Positions 9,026-17,744 of a stretch of 64,000 nucleotides of DNA are shown piece by piece; the stretch's first letter is position 1; each line of letters starts with the position of its first letter. Under the pieces are notes generated by a model. The model was not told the DNA's origin and did not search any database. It saw only the letters and a program-made list of their open reading frames with translations. The DNA is from Candidatus Metaruminococcus caecorum (lineage in GTDB: Bacteria > Bacillota > Clostridia > Oscillospirales > Ruminococcaceae): positions 1 to 64,000 of the forward strand of contig CAJFTY010000026.1 of NCBI GenBank assembly GCA_904420045.1, written 5' to 3'. Both the position numbers and the translations under genes were made by a program.

Positions 9026-11016
9026 GTGAACCGAGACGCGCTCCCAGAAGGCCAGGCCATGGCGGACCGGGCGGCCCCATGGGTCCGGGCGAAAAGGCCA
9101 AGGACTTTAAAGGCACCATGAAAAAGCTGTTTGGACAGATGAGCCGGTATAAATTTTCGCTGCTGATCGTCCTGATCTTTGCAATTCTCAGCACCATTTT
9201 CATGATTGTATCCCCTCGGATCCTGGGAAACGCCACCGATGAAATCGCCGACGGCATTATCGCCCAAAATATTTATAACCAGGTGCACGAAAACCTGCCT
9301 TCAGGTGTGGAGCTCCCCGCAGGAACCAAGGGCGAGGTTTTAATGAATCAAATTCCCCAGGACGTAAAGGACAAACTAAACGACCGCCAGATCCAAATGC
9401 TCAAGGAACTGGATCTGACCGTCAAGCCTTCCATCAATTTTGAAGAAGTGGGAAAAATCCTGCTGTTTTTGGTGGCGCTGTACGCATTAAGCGCGGGATT
9501 TTCTTACATCCAGGGCTTTATCATGACCGGGGTCACCCAAAAGCTCACCTATGGGCTGCGCAAGCAGATTTCTGAGAAGATGGACCGTCTGCCTTTAAAA
9601 TACTACGATTCTCAGAGCCACGGCGATATTTTAAGCCGTGTCACCAACGACGTGGATACAGTCAACCAGACGCTGGGTCAGAGCCTGACCCAGATTGTTA
9701 CCAGCGTCACCACCCTGGTGGGAATTCTAATCATGATGTTCTCCATCAGTTGGATCATGACCCTGGTGGCCCTGTGTGTTCTGCCGATATCCGTGATTCT
9801 CATCAGCATCATTGTCAAGTTTTCTCAAAAACACTTTACCCAGCAGCAGCAATCTCTGGGGGACATCAACGGCCATGTGGAGGAGATGTACGCCGCGCAC
9901 AACATTGTAAAGGCATTCAACGGCGAGGAACGCTCGGTGGCCGAGTTTGAGCAGATCAACAAAAAGCTGGGCGCCTCCGCCTGGAAATCCCAGTTCTTGT
10001 CCGGCCTGATGATGCCGGTCATGGCGTTTGTAGGGAACCTGGGCTATGTTGCGGTGTGTGTGGTCGGCGGATATCTGGCGGTGAAAGGCCGGGTCACCAT
10101 CGGTAATATTCAGTCGTTTATCCAGTATGTGCGCCAGTTTAACCAGCCGATCTCCCAGGCAGCCAACATCATGAACGTGCTTCAGTCCACCGCAGCGGCG
10201 GCAGAGCGTGTGTTTGAATTTTTGGGCGAGGAAGAAGAACTTCCCGATACCGACAAGCCCGTCCTGCTGGAACATGTCAAGGGCCGGGTGGAGTTTGACC
10301 ACGTGCACTTTGGATATTCTCCTGACAAAATCATCATCAACGATTTTAACTGTGTGATCGAACCCGGGCAGCGGGTGGCCATCGTCGGTCCCACCGGAGC
10401 CGGAAAGACCACCATGGTTAAGCTGCTGATGCGTTTTTATGACGTGAACTCCGGAGCGATCCGGGTGGACGGCGTGGACATCCGGGACATGACCCGGCAT
10501 CAACTGCGGGATCTGTTCGGCATGGTGTTGCAGGACACCTGGCTTTACAACGGCACCATCCGGGAGAACATCCGCTACGGCGATCTGTCCGCATCGGATG
10601 AAGAGGTGATCGAGGCGGCAAAATCCGCCCATGTCCACCATTTTATCAAAACCCTGCCGGGCGGCTATGACATGGAGCTCAACGAGGAGGCGTCCAATGT
10701 CTCCCAGGGGCAGAAGCAGCTGCTGACCATCGCCCGCGCGGTGATCTCGAAACCGTCCATCATGATTTTGGACGAGGCCACCAGCTCGGTGGACACCCGG
10801 ACGGAGGTTTTGATCCAGAAGGCGATGGACAGCATTATGCAAAACCGTACCAGCTTTATCATCGCGCACCGGCTGTCCACCATCCGCGATGCGGATCTGA
10901 TTCTGGTGATGAAAGACGGCGACATTGTGGAAAGCGGCAAGCATGACGAGCTTCTTGCGAAAAACGGGTTTTATGCTTCCCTGTACAACAGCCAGTTTGA
11001 AGGCAAGGAAATTTAG
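9022..11016 (+). CDS. ABC exporter half-transporter, catalytically canonical subunit
   Basis: A 664-residue partner of the preceding subunit. The first 30 residues are a soluble Pro/Gly/Arg-rich tail (RRAPRRPGHGGPGGPMGPG). Between TM1 and TM2 there is an extracytoplasmic insert of about 90 residues (VHENLPSGVELPAGTKGEV onward) absent from the first subunit. The NBD has Walker A GPTGAGKTT, Walker B IMILDEATSSVD with Glu intact, and the switch His in FIIAHRLST. Its signature reads VSQGQKQ rather than SGGQ. This matches the rule that the degenerate site combines the first subunit's Walker motifs with the second's signature. Confidence 0.92.
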   Translation: MSEPRRAPRRPGHGGPGGPMGPGEKAKDFKGTMKKLFGQMSRYKFSLLIVLIFAILSTIFMIVSPRILGNATDEIADGIIAQNIYNQVHENLPSGVELPAGTKGEVLMNQIPQDVKDKLNDRQIQMLKELDLTVKPSINFEEVGKILLFLVALYALSAGFSYIQGFIMTGVTQKLTYGLRKQISEKMDRLPLKYYDSQSHGDILSRVTNDVDTVNQTLGQSLTQIVTSVTTLVGILIMMFSISWIMTLVALCVLPISVILISIIVKFSQKHFTQQQQSLGDINGHVEEMYAAHNIVKAFNGEERSVAEFEQINKKLGASAWKSQFLSGLMMPVMAFVGNLGYVAVCVVGGYLAVKGRVTIGNIQSFIQYVRQFNQPISQAANIMNVLQSTAAAAERVFEFLGEEEELPDTDKPVLLEHVKGRVEFDHVHFGYSPDKIIINDFNCVIEPGQRVAIVGPTGAGKTTMVKLLMRFYDVNSGAIRVDGVDIRDMTRHQLRDLFGMVLQDTWLYNGTIRENIRYGDLSASDEEVIEAAKSAHVHHFIKTLPGGYDMELNEEASNVSQGQKQLLTIARAVISKPSIMILDEATSSVDTRTEVLIQKAMDSIMQNRTSFIIAHRLSTIRDADLILVMKDGDIVESGKHDELLAKNGFYASLYNSQFEGKEI

Positions 11017-11035
11017 CGTTTGACAAAAACCGGAC

Positions 11036-11062
11036 CGGCCGGGAAAATTTCCGGCCGTTTTC
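11036..11062 (+). terminator. Hairpin terminator after the exporter operon
   Basis: CGGCCGG/CCGGCCG stem around an A/T loop, followed by TTTTCCTTGCTTTTTT. Confidence 0.7.
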
Positions 11063-11063
11063 C

Positions 11064-11092
11064 TTGCTTTTTTGACGGAAAATTGCTATAAT
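11064..11092 (+). promoter_or_regulatory. Promoter of the second acetyltransferase
   Basis: TTGCTT, 17 bases, TATAAT. The -35 element overlaps the T tract of the preceding terminator. Confidence 0.6.
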
Positions 11093-11161
11093 AGCGGACG
11101 GCAGCGTGAAAATCAGACAAGTATTCACACCGGTGAATCAGAATGGACGCGGAGGTTTAAC

Positions 11162-11662
11162 GTGGAGAATTTTAAAATCACCCCACTGGAAAAGATGTTT
11201 CAGATTTTACAGCTCAGCGACATGGCCAAGGAGATCTGGAACGAGCACTTCACCCCGATCATCGGCCAAGAACAAGTGGACTATATGCTGGACAAGTTTC
11301 AGTCGCCCCATGCTTTGCAGCAGCAGTTGGAGGACGGTTACGCCTATTATATCTTTTCTGTGGACGACACGGACGTGGGGTATATGGGGATTCAGCCTCA
11401 GGATGGAAAGCTGTTTTTAAGCAAGCTCTATGTAAAAAAAGAAAGCCGGGGACAGGGCATCGCACGCCGCGGCGTGGAGTATCTGTGCGGTTTGTGTAAA
11501 GAGCGGGGACTTTCCTCCATCTGGCTGACCGTCAATAAGCACAACGACGGCACCATCGCCTGTTACAAAAAGCTTGGCTTTCACACCGTCCGGGAACAGG
11601 TGACCGACATTGGAAGCGGCTTTGTAATGGACGATTACATTATGGAAAAACAAGTGGATTAG
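11162..11662 (+). CDS. GNAT family N-acetyltransferase
   Basis: A 166-residue GNAT protein starting at GTG 11162, five bases after GGAGGT; the open frame upstream contains the promoter. The acetyl-CoA motif is LYVKKESRGQGIARRGVEYL, and NKHNDGTIACYKKLGFHTVRE is motif B. The N-terminal part (TPIIGQEQVDYMLDKFQSP) resembles acetyltransferases of unknown substrate common in Clostridia. It is monocistronic between a promoter and a strong hairpin. Confidence 0.85.
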   Translation: MENFKITPLEKMFQILQLSDMAKEIWNEHFTPIIGQEQVDYMLDKFQSPHALQQQLEDGYAYYIFSVDDTDVGYMGIQPQDGKLFLSKLYVKKESRGQGIARRGVEYLCGLCKERGLSSIWLTVNKHNDGTIACYKKLGFHTVREQVTDIGSGFVMDDYIMEKQVD

Positions 11663-11665
11663 TGT

Positions 11666-11703
11666 AAAAGCACTGGGAAAATTCCCGGTGCTTTTGAAGT
11701 TTT
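11666..11703 (+). terminator. Intrinsic terminator after the acetyltransferase
   Basis: A 14-base inverted repeat AAAAGCACTGGGAA/TTCCCGGTGCTTTT with a two-base centre and G-T pairing. Confidence 0.75.
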
Positions 11704-11726
11704 GCAAGAATTTTTTCATTTACCAG

Positions 11727-11755
11727 TTGACAAACGCTTCAAAATGGAATATGAT
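11727..11755 (+). promoter_or_regulatory. Promoter of the leuA T-box transcript
   Basis: TTGACA, 17 bases, TATGAT. Initiation near 11762 places the T-box at the 5' end of the RNA. Confidence 0.75.
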
Positions 11756-11763
11756 AATAACAA

Positions 11764-12047
11764 TTTCAAATACAGTGAAAAGGAAGAGTACGTCTTTTGC
11801 CGTAGCAAAGAGAGCTGTTGGCTGGTGGAAAACAGCGGAGGCAAGCGACCGAACTGGCCTTTGAGTAGCTCGCTGAAATGTCAAAGAGTAGGTGGAGACG
11901 GTTCCCGTCCGTTATCGTGGGAGGATATAAGGCTTTTCCAAGGTCCGTATCCGCAAAGGGCATGCCTGAGGGCGTGAAATTAGAGTGGTACCGCGTAAGA
12001 TGCAAGTCTTTCGTCTCTGAACAGAAGGGGCGGAAGGCTTTTTTTAT
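11764..12047 (+). ncRNA. T-box leader riboswitch, leucine specifier CUG
   Basis: The leader has the ordered T-box landmarks: GTGAAAAGGAAGAGTA at the foot of stem I, the AGAGAGCTG region, the specifier segment CGAACTGGCCTTTGAG, and the conserved T-box AGAGTGGTACCGCG at 11982-11995. The antiterminator is followed by a terminator near 12004-12047 (a stem rich in G-U pairs, then seven T). The codon after GAA and before the purine is CTG, so uncharged tRNA-Leu(CAG) should promote read-through into leuA. A frame shift of one would read TGG (Trp), but the downstream gene favours Leu. Confidence 0.9.
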
Positions 12048-12092
12048 GCCTTTATTCCCGTCCCGCATATTGACTGGAAAGGATGGATTGCA

Positions 12093-13751
12093 ATGAAAAA
12101 CGTAAACAAGTATGCAAAAGGGTATTTTATGCCTCCTGTGGACTGTTTTGACTGGATCAAAAAGGACGCGATCACGCAAGCGCCTGTCTGGTGCAGCGTA
12201 GACCTGCGGGACGGAAATCAGGCGCTGGTGGTTCCTATGAGCCTGGAGGATAAACTGGAATTTTTTAAGCTCTTGGTGAAAATCGGCTTTAAAGAGATTG
12301 AAGTGGGTTTTCCGGCCGCGTCCGAGACCGAATACCGGTTTTTACGGGAACTCATCGAGCAGGATTTGATCCCCGACGACGTGACCATCCAAGTGCTCAC
12401 CCAGTCCAGGGAGCATATTATCAAAAAGACCTTTGAGGCGCTGGCCGGCGCGAAGCAGGCGGTGGTCCACCTGTACAATTCCACCTCGGTGGCCCAGCGG
12501 GAGCAGGTATTTCAAAAGCCCAAGGATGAGATCATCGGCATCGCTGTGTCCGGTGCGAAGCTTCTCAAGGAATACGCTCAAAAGACGCCGGGGAATTTCC
12601 GGTTTGAATATTCGCCCGAAAGCTTTACCGGCACCGAGATGGAGTTCGCTCTGGAAATCTGCAACCGGGTGCTGGATGTTTGGCAGCCCGCCGGGGACGA
12701 CAAGGTGATTATCAATCTGCCGGCCACGGTGGCGATGTCCATGCCCCATGTGTACGCAAGCCAGGTGGAGTATATGAGCAAGCATTTAAACTATCGGGAC
12801 AATGTGGTGCTGTCTTTGCATCCCCACAACGACCGGGGAACCGCCGTAGCGGATGCAGAAATGGGCATTTTGGGCGGCGGCCAGCGGATCGAGGGCACTC
12901 TGTTCGGGAACGGCGAGCGCACCGGAAACGTGGATATTTTGACGCTGGCCTGCAATATGTTTTCTCAGGGAGTCGATCCCGGCCTTGATTTTGAGCATGT
13001 TCCTGCGATTACCGAGGCTTACGAGCGTTTTACCGGCATGCACGTGCACGAGCGGCATCCTTATGCAGGACAACTGGTGTTCGCGGCTTTTTCCGGCTCT
13101 CATCAGGACGCCATCGCCAAGGGAATGAAGTGGCGTGAAACCCACGACTGCGCTCACTGGAACGTGCCCTATCTTCTCATCGACCCCAAAGACGTGGGCA
13201 GGGAATACGACGGGGACGTCATCCGCATCAACAGCCAGTCTGGCAAAGGCGGCATCGGATATCTGCTGGAGCAGAAGTACGGCATGGATCTTCCCAAAAA
13301 GATGCGGGAGGATTTTGGCTACAAAGTCAAGGATGTGTCCGACCATCAGCATAAGGAACTTCTGCCCGATGAGGTGTTCGCCATCTTCCAAAACGAGTAT
13401 GTAAATCGTACGTCTCCTCTTGAGATCTTGGACTTTACCTTCCCGGGAAACGACGACTTCCATGTTCAGCTGAAGGTGCGTTATAACGGCGAGGAAAAGA
13501 CGCTGGCAGGGGAGGGGAACGGCCGGCTGGACGCCATCAGCAACGCTTTGCAGGAACATCTGGGCGTGACCTATACCGACCTGTCTTATAAAGAACACGC
13601 TTTGGAAAGCGGTTCGAAATCTCAGGCGGTTTCTTATATCTGCGTGACGGCTCCCGACGGAAAATCCTATTGGGGCTGCGGCATCCACAACGACATTATG
13701 ACCTCCTCTGTGTGGGCATTGGTCAGTGCAATTAACCAGATGGTAAAATAG
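12093..13751 (+). CDS. leuA: 2-isopropylmalate synthase, long (LeuA type 2) form
   Basis: The first committed step of leucine synthesis, condensing acetyl-CoA and 2-oxoisovalerate. The 552 residues match the longer subfamily. The catalytic TIM barrel opens with SVDLRDGNQALVVPM (metal-binding Asp), and HPHNDRGTAVADAEMGILGG with GNGERTGNVD carries the metal-binding histidines. The C-terminal allosteric leucine-binding domain begins near residue 430 (YVNRTSPLEILDFTF). It is controlled by the leucine T-box just upstream. leuB, leuC and leuD are not in the window: an intrinsic terminator follows directly, so leuA is its own unit. Confidence 0.95.
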   Translation: MKNVNKYAKGYFMPPVDCFDWIKKDAITQAPVWCSVDLRDGNQALVVPMSLEDKLEFFKLLVKIGFKEIEVGFPAASETEYRFLRELIEQDLIPDDVTIQVLTQSREHIIKKTFEALAGAKQAVVHLYNSTSVAQREQVFQKPKDEIIGIAVSGAKLLKEYAQKTPGNFRFEYSPESFTGTEMEFALEICNRVLDVWQPAGDDKVIINLPATVAMSMPHVYASQVEYMSKHLNYRDNVVLSLHPHNDRGTAVADAEMGILGGGQRIEGTLFGNGERTGNVDILTLACNMFSQGVDPGLDFEHVPAITEAYERFTGMHVHERHPYAGQLVFAAFSGSHQDAIAKGMKWRETHDCAHWNVPYLLIDPKDVGREYDGDVIRINSQSGKGGIGYLLEQKYGMDLPKKMREDFGYKVKDVSDHQHKELLPDEVFAIFQNEYVNRTSPLEILDFTFPGNDDFHVQLKVRYNGEEKTLAGEGNGRLDAISNALQEHLGVTYTDLSYKEHALESGSKSQAVSYICVTAPDGKSYWGCGIHNDIMTSSVWALVSAINQMVK

Positions 13752-13798
13752 GCGGTCGCGTCGTTTGGCCTAAGCAGGCTTTTACATTTGAGAATTAT

Positions 13799-13838
13799 AA
13801 AAACTGGTACCGGAATCGTTTTCTGGTATCAGTTTTTC
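13799..13838 (+). terminator. Intrinsic terminator after leuA
   Basis: AAAACTGGTACCGGAA pairs with TTTTCTGGTATCAGTTTT, followed by T. Confidence 0.8.
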
Positions 13839-14017
13839 TTGTCCCCTGTTTTTGCTATACAAAGAAAGGAAAATATTGTATAATAAAACACGGATTTCAT
13901 AGAAGAATCAAACAAAATGATAGAGGCATTGATCCATTTGACATGGAAGATGAAAGCATCGACTCAGACGCCGGCGAACCGGACGAGCTGGAAACGTCAG
14001 GCCGAATAGGAGATTTT

Positions 14018-14422
14018 ATGGATATCATGGAGGTTAGCGAACGACCCTCTTTCCTGATTGCACAATTGGTGGAGGTGTGGGAGCGTTCTGTAAAGGCAAC
14101 GCATCTGTTTTTATCCGACTGCGAGCGGGAAACCATCAAACAATTTGTTCCCCAGGCATTAAAGGAAATCCCGCACTTGGTGGTTGCTCAAAAAGGGGGA
14201 AAAGTCCCGGTTGCTTTTATGGGAGTGGAAGCACAAAGGCTGGAAATGCTCTTTCTTTCGCCGGAAGAAAGAGGGAGGGGACTCGGCCGTCAGTTGCTTG
14301 AATATGGAATCCGGCAGTTTTCCATTCGCGAGCTGACGGTAAACGAGCAGAATCCACTTGCAAAAGGGTTTTATGAGCATATGGGTTTTCAGGTCTATAA
14401 ACGAACGGAATGCGATGAGTAG
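14018..14422 (+). CDS. GNAT family N-acetyltransferase, YjaB-like
   Basis: A 134-residue protein. ATG 14018 follows TAGGAG by about five bases; the open frame back to 13943 encodes an acidic stretch (MEDESIDSDAGEPDELE) not expected in this family. LVEVWERSVKATHLFLSD is the typical YjaB/YiaC opening, and LEMLFLSPEERGRGLGRQLLEYG is the acetyl-CoA binding motif. NEQNPLAKGFYEHMGF completes the fold. The acceptor is not predictable. A TATAAT at 13879-13884 could be its -10 element, but a good -35 element is missing. Confidence 0.82.
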   Translation: MDIMEVSERPSFLIAQLVEVWERSVKATHLFLSDCERETIKQFVPQALKEIPHLVVAQKGGKVPVAFMGVEAQRLEMLFLSPEERGRGLGRQLLEYGIRQFSIRELTVNEQNPLAKGFYEHMGFQVYKRTECDE

Positions 14423-14577
14423 GGAAACCCTTATCCGCTTTTATACATGACGCTGAACAATGGAACATTTGGCTAAGCGGCATAGGCTGCGTAAATTTTG
14501 TGTGATTTCCATTGCAGAGCAGCCATTGGACCTCCATGTGGAAACTCAGACAAAATAGCGGGAAGGGTCAGCAAAGG

Positions 14578-17556
14578 ATGGCAAGAAAAAAACAGAAAAA
14601 TACATCACTTAAACGCAAGGTGCTGTTTCCGATGATTCTGGTCACCTTGGTTCAGGCTGTCCTTTTTTACACGACAATGGTTTGGGGAGGCGCGGTCAGC
14701 CAGCTCAATGAAAACGCTTTTGATATTTTTAACCAGCGGGTAATTAACTGCAAAAACGATCTGGAAAATGAAATGCTGGGGCGGTGGTCTGACATGGGCG
14801 GGGTTCCAGAGACTGTCCAGACCGCCTATGAATGCCTGCATGTGGATTCCCAGCCTCTATCCGGCAGCGGGAAAGAGGAGCTTCTTTCGATAGTCTCGCA
14901 GGATATTGCGGATCTGCTGCGAATCAATCGTGCTTCGGGAGCGTTCCTGGTGCTGGCGAATCGCCAAAGTACGGATGGAAAATACGACGGCCTGTATCTC
15001 CGGGACCCGTCTTCCAGTGGAAAAACGCCTGCGGATCCTGGTTTGTTGCTGGAGATCGGTCCCATGTCTGCGATTCACGAAAAGAGCGTGTTTCAGGATG
15101 AACAATGGACATCTCAGTTTGACTCCAGCCGGATGGATCTTGGTTTTTTAGAAAAACCGCTTTTTCAGGCGGAGAAACGGCCGGAATTATCCTGCAAAGA
15201 TTTGGGATATTGGAGCCGGCCCTTCCGCCTGCATCCAGACGACGCAATGGTTCTGACCTATTCACAGCCGCTCCGGGACCAGGAAGGTCGGTGCTTCGGC
15301 GTGATCGGCGTGGAAATTTCCTTGGATCGTCTGTCCGAATACCTGCCGTTTCAAAATCTGAACAGCGATGGAGAAGGCGCCTTTTTGCTGGCGGTGGGCC
15401 ATGCAGAAACAGACGATTATGAACATATTCTGTCAAACGGTCCGGCATTTTCCAATCTGTTCGGGGACAGTGATTCTATATCCCTCGCCTCCAATGAGGT
15501 TTACCCGAACTGCCAGCGTGTGACAGATCCGAGCAAGGGCAGCCCCGCCGCATTTGCATGCGTACATAAACTTTCCCTGTACAGTGCCAATACCCCTTTT
15601 GAGGATGACCGGTGGACGATGATTGGCATTCTTCCAGAAAAGGCCCTTCTGAAAGTGCCTCACCGAATTGTTATGCTGATGATTGTTTCTATGGGCATTT
15701 CTTTGACGATCGGCGTGGTGAGCACCATGATTGTGAGCATCGTCCTTACTACCCCGATCACCGAGCTGATTCAAAAGCTGCGCGGCAGTGATCCCAGGCA
15801 TCCGATTCATCTGGATAGAACCAGGATTTCAGAAATCGACGAGTTGGCGCAGGCGGTGGAGGCTCTGAGCAATTCGGTGGCGGATGCTTCTTCGAAAATG
15901 CAGCAGATCGTAGAGGTGACCGATCTGTCCATCGGTGTGTTTGAGTACAGCGAAGACGACGAGCTGACCTACTGCACTGGCCAGATGTTGGAGCTGTTGG
16001 GTTTGGATACCTCCGGGATGCAAAACACCGCCTATCTAAAAACATCCGTTTTGCTGGAACGGCTTCACCAATTGGAAAATGCGGTGGAACAGATTGACTG
16101 CGACGGCCGGGAAAAGACGTACCATCTGGTCTGCCGGGATGGAACACAGCGATGGGTGAAAATACAGTTTACCAATCGAGGAAAGAAAACCTTCGGCGTT
16201 GCAGTGGACGTGACCCGGGATATTCTTGAAAAGCGGAAGATTGAATACGACCGGGATTATGATTTTTTAACCAACCTGCTCAACCGAAGGGCGTTTTACA
16301 ACGCCCTCAAGGAGATTTTTCATTCTCCGGGGCAGATCAAAATCGCCGCCATGGTCATGCTGGATTTGGATAATTTAAAATATGTCAACGACACCTATGG
16401 CCATGATTATGGGGACACCTATATCCGCACAGCGGCTGAGGCGCTGAAAAAGTTCACCCCCTTTGGGGCAGTTATTTCCCGCATGTCCGGAGACGAATTT
16501 TTCCTGTTTCTCTATGGCTATGAATCCAAGCAAACGCTCCGGGAAGTCCTGGAAAAGCTGAAAGACGCGCTGTCAGAAGCGTATATGCCTCTGCCAAACG
16601 GGGAGACCTATAAGCTCCGTGCCTCGGTGGGAATTTCCTGGTATCCTCAGGACGCCAAGGATTATGAAACGCTGATTCGATATGCGGATTTTGCCATGTA
16701 CAAGGTTAAAAACAGCGTCAAAGGCGGGGTCCATGAATTCAACATGGCCAGCTATCAAAAGGACGCTTATCTGCTGCATGCCAAGGGCGAACTTAATAAG
16801 CTGATTGATGAGGAATGTCTGACGTATGTCTTTCAGCCCATTGTGGATGCCGTCACCGGACGGGTGTTTGCGTATGAAGCATTAATGCGCTCCCAGCTCC
16901 CCACACTGAAATCCCCCTTTGAGATTTTATCACTGGCCAGGGCGCAGTCTCAGCTCTATCCAATTGAAAGGCTGACCTGGTTTAAGGCGATGGAAGAATT
17001 TGTACGCCGTTGCGATCAGGCGGAAGGGTGTAGAATTTTTATTAACTCAATTCCCAACCAGGTGCTTACGGATTCGGATGTCCGCGCGCTTGAAGAACGA
17101 TTTTCACCTTATTTAAACCGCGTAGTGCTGGAATTGACGGAGGAAGAGAAACTGGACGAAGCGGTTATGGAGCAGAAACAGCAGTATCTTAAGCGATGGA
17201 ACGGCCAGTTTGCCATTGACGACTTTGGTACAGGCTACAATGGAGAATCCGTGCTTTTGAGCTATACACCGCAGTATGTAAAGGCAGATATGTCGATTAT
17301 ACGAAATATTGACCAGGATGAAAACCGTCAAAGGATTTTAAAAAATCTTGTTTCCTATGCGGGGGCTCAACATATCCGCGTCATTGCAGAAGGGGTGGAA
17401 ACCCGGCAGGAACTAATGACGGTCATGGATTGCGGCGTGGATTATCTACAGGGATTTTACATAGGAGTGCCGGCGCAGGAGCTCCAGCCGGTTTCAGAAG
17501 AAATACGCCAATTGATTGTAAAATACCGGCAGCGAAAGCAATCCGACGGCATATAA
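14578..17556 (+). CDS. Membrane GGDEF-EAL cyclic-di-GMP enzyme with extracytoplasmic sensor and PAS domain
   Basis: A 992-residue signalling protein. ATG 14578 leads straight into the basic, then hydrophobic, TM1 (KRKVLFPMILVTLVQAVLFY). A Cache-like extracytoplasmic sensor fills about residues 40-355. TM2 (IVMLMIVSMGISLTIGVVST) is followed by a HAMP-like linker and a PAS domain near 445-550. The GGDEF domain (NLLNRRAFYNAL, LDLDNLKYVNDTYGHDYGD) has SGDEF at about residue 637, a form compatible with cyclase activity; no RxxD inhibitory site precedes it. The EAL domain has YEALMRS, LELTEEEKLD, IDDFGTGYN and AEGVET, the metal and catalytic set. Both activities may be present. Its neighbours give no pathway. 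Confidence 0.9.
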   Translation: MARKKQKNTSLKRKVLFPMILVTLVQAVLFYTTMVWGGAVSQLNENAFDIFNQRVINCKNDLENEMLGRWSDMGGVPETVQTAYECLHVDSQPLSGSGKEELLSIVSQDIADLLRINRASGAFLVLANRQSTDGKYDGLYLRDPSSSGKTPADPGLLLEIGPMSAIHEKSVFQDEQWTSQFDSSRMDLGFLEKPLFQAEKRPELSCKDLGYWSRPFRLHPDDAMVLTYSQPLRDQEGRCFGVIGVEISLDRLSEYLPFQNLNSDGEGAFLLAVGHAETDDYEHILSNGPAFSNLFGDSDSISLASNEVYPNCQRVTDPSKGSPAAFACVHKLSLYSANTPFEDDRWTMIGILPEKALLKVPHRIVMLMIVSMGISLTIGVVSTMIVSIVLTTPITELIQKLRGSDPRHPIHLDRTRISEIDELAQAVEALSNSVADASSKMQQIVEVTDLSIGVFEYSEDDELTYCTGQMLELLGLDTSGMQNTAYLKTSVLLERLHQLENAVEQIDCDGREKTYHLVCRDGTQRWVKIQFTNRGKKTFGVAVDVTRDILEKRKIEYDRDYDFLTNLLNRRAFYNALKEIFHSPGQIKIAAMVMLDLDNLKYVNDTYGHDYGDTYIRTAAEALKKFTPFGAVISRMSGDEFFLFLYGYESKQTLREVLEKLKDALSEAYMPLPNGETYKLRASVGISWYPQDAKDYETLIRYADFAMYKVKNSVKGGVHEFNMASYQKDAYLLHAKGELNKLIDEECLTYVFQPIVDAVTGRVFAYEALMRSQLPTLKSPFEILSLARAQSQLYPIERLTWFKAMEEFVRRCDQAEGCRIFINSIPNQVLTDSDVRALEERFSPYLNRVVLELTEEEKLDEAVMEQKQQYLKRWNGQFAIDDFGTGYNGESVLLSYTPQYVKADMSIIRNIDQDENRQRILKNLVSYAGAQHIRVIAEGVETRQELMTVMDCGVDYLQGFYIGVPAQELQPVSEEIRQLIVKYRQRKQSDGI

Positions 17557-17579
17557 CAAGAAACGACTGCCCAAAAAGC

Positions 17580-17616
17580 GAACCCCCGCCCGTCCGTATG
17601 GACAGGCGGGGGTTCT
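17580..17616 (+). terminator. Hairpin after the GGDEF-EAL gene
   Basis: An AACCCCCGCC/GGCGGGGGTT inverted repeat with a 16-base centre. It is very stable but has only TTCTT after it. Confidence 0.6.
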
Positions 17617-17744
17617 TACAAATTTCCTGCTTTTTGTTCAGGAAAAGTTAGGCTTGCAGTAAGAAATCCGAAAGAATTCCCATCGGTATCTGGTAAGGTT
17701 TATCGGTTATACTGAAATAAGACTTTTTGAAAAGAGGGTACAGT

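Noticed and set aside
7295..11016. The MarR-linked ABC pair as part of the NRPS system
   Set aside because: It lies 13 kb away on the other strand with many unrelated genes between. A link cannot be supported from sequence.
11072..11092. TTGACG with TATAAT as the acetyltransferase promoter
   Set aside because: The spacing is only nine bases. TTGCTT at 11064 has the correct 17-base spacing.
11878..12096. A 72-codon open frame just before leuA
   Set aside because: It lies inside the T-box and terminator; its codons are the conserved RNA landmarks.
13943..14017. N-terminal extension MEDESIDSDAGEPDELE of the YjaB-like acetyltransferase
   Set aside because: ATG 14018 has TAGGAG and gives the family-length protein; the acidic stretch is not part of the fold.
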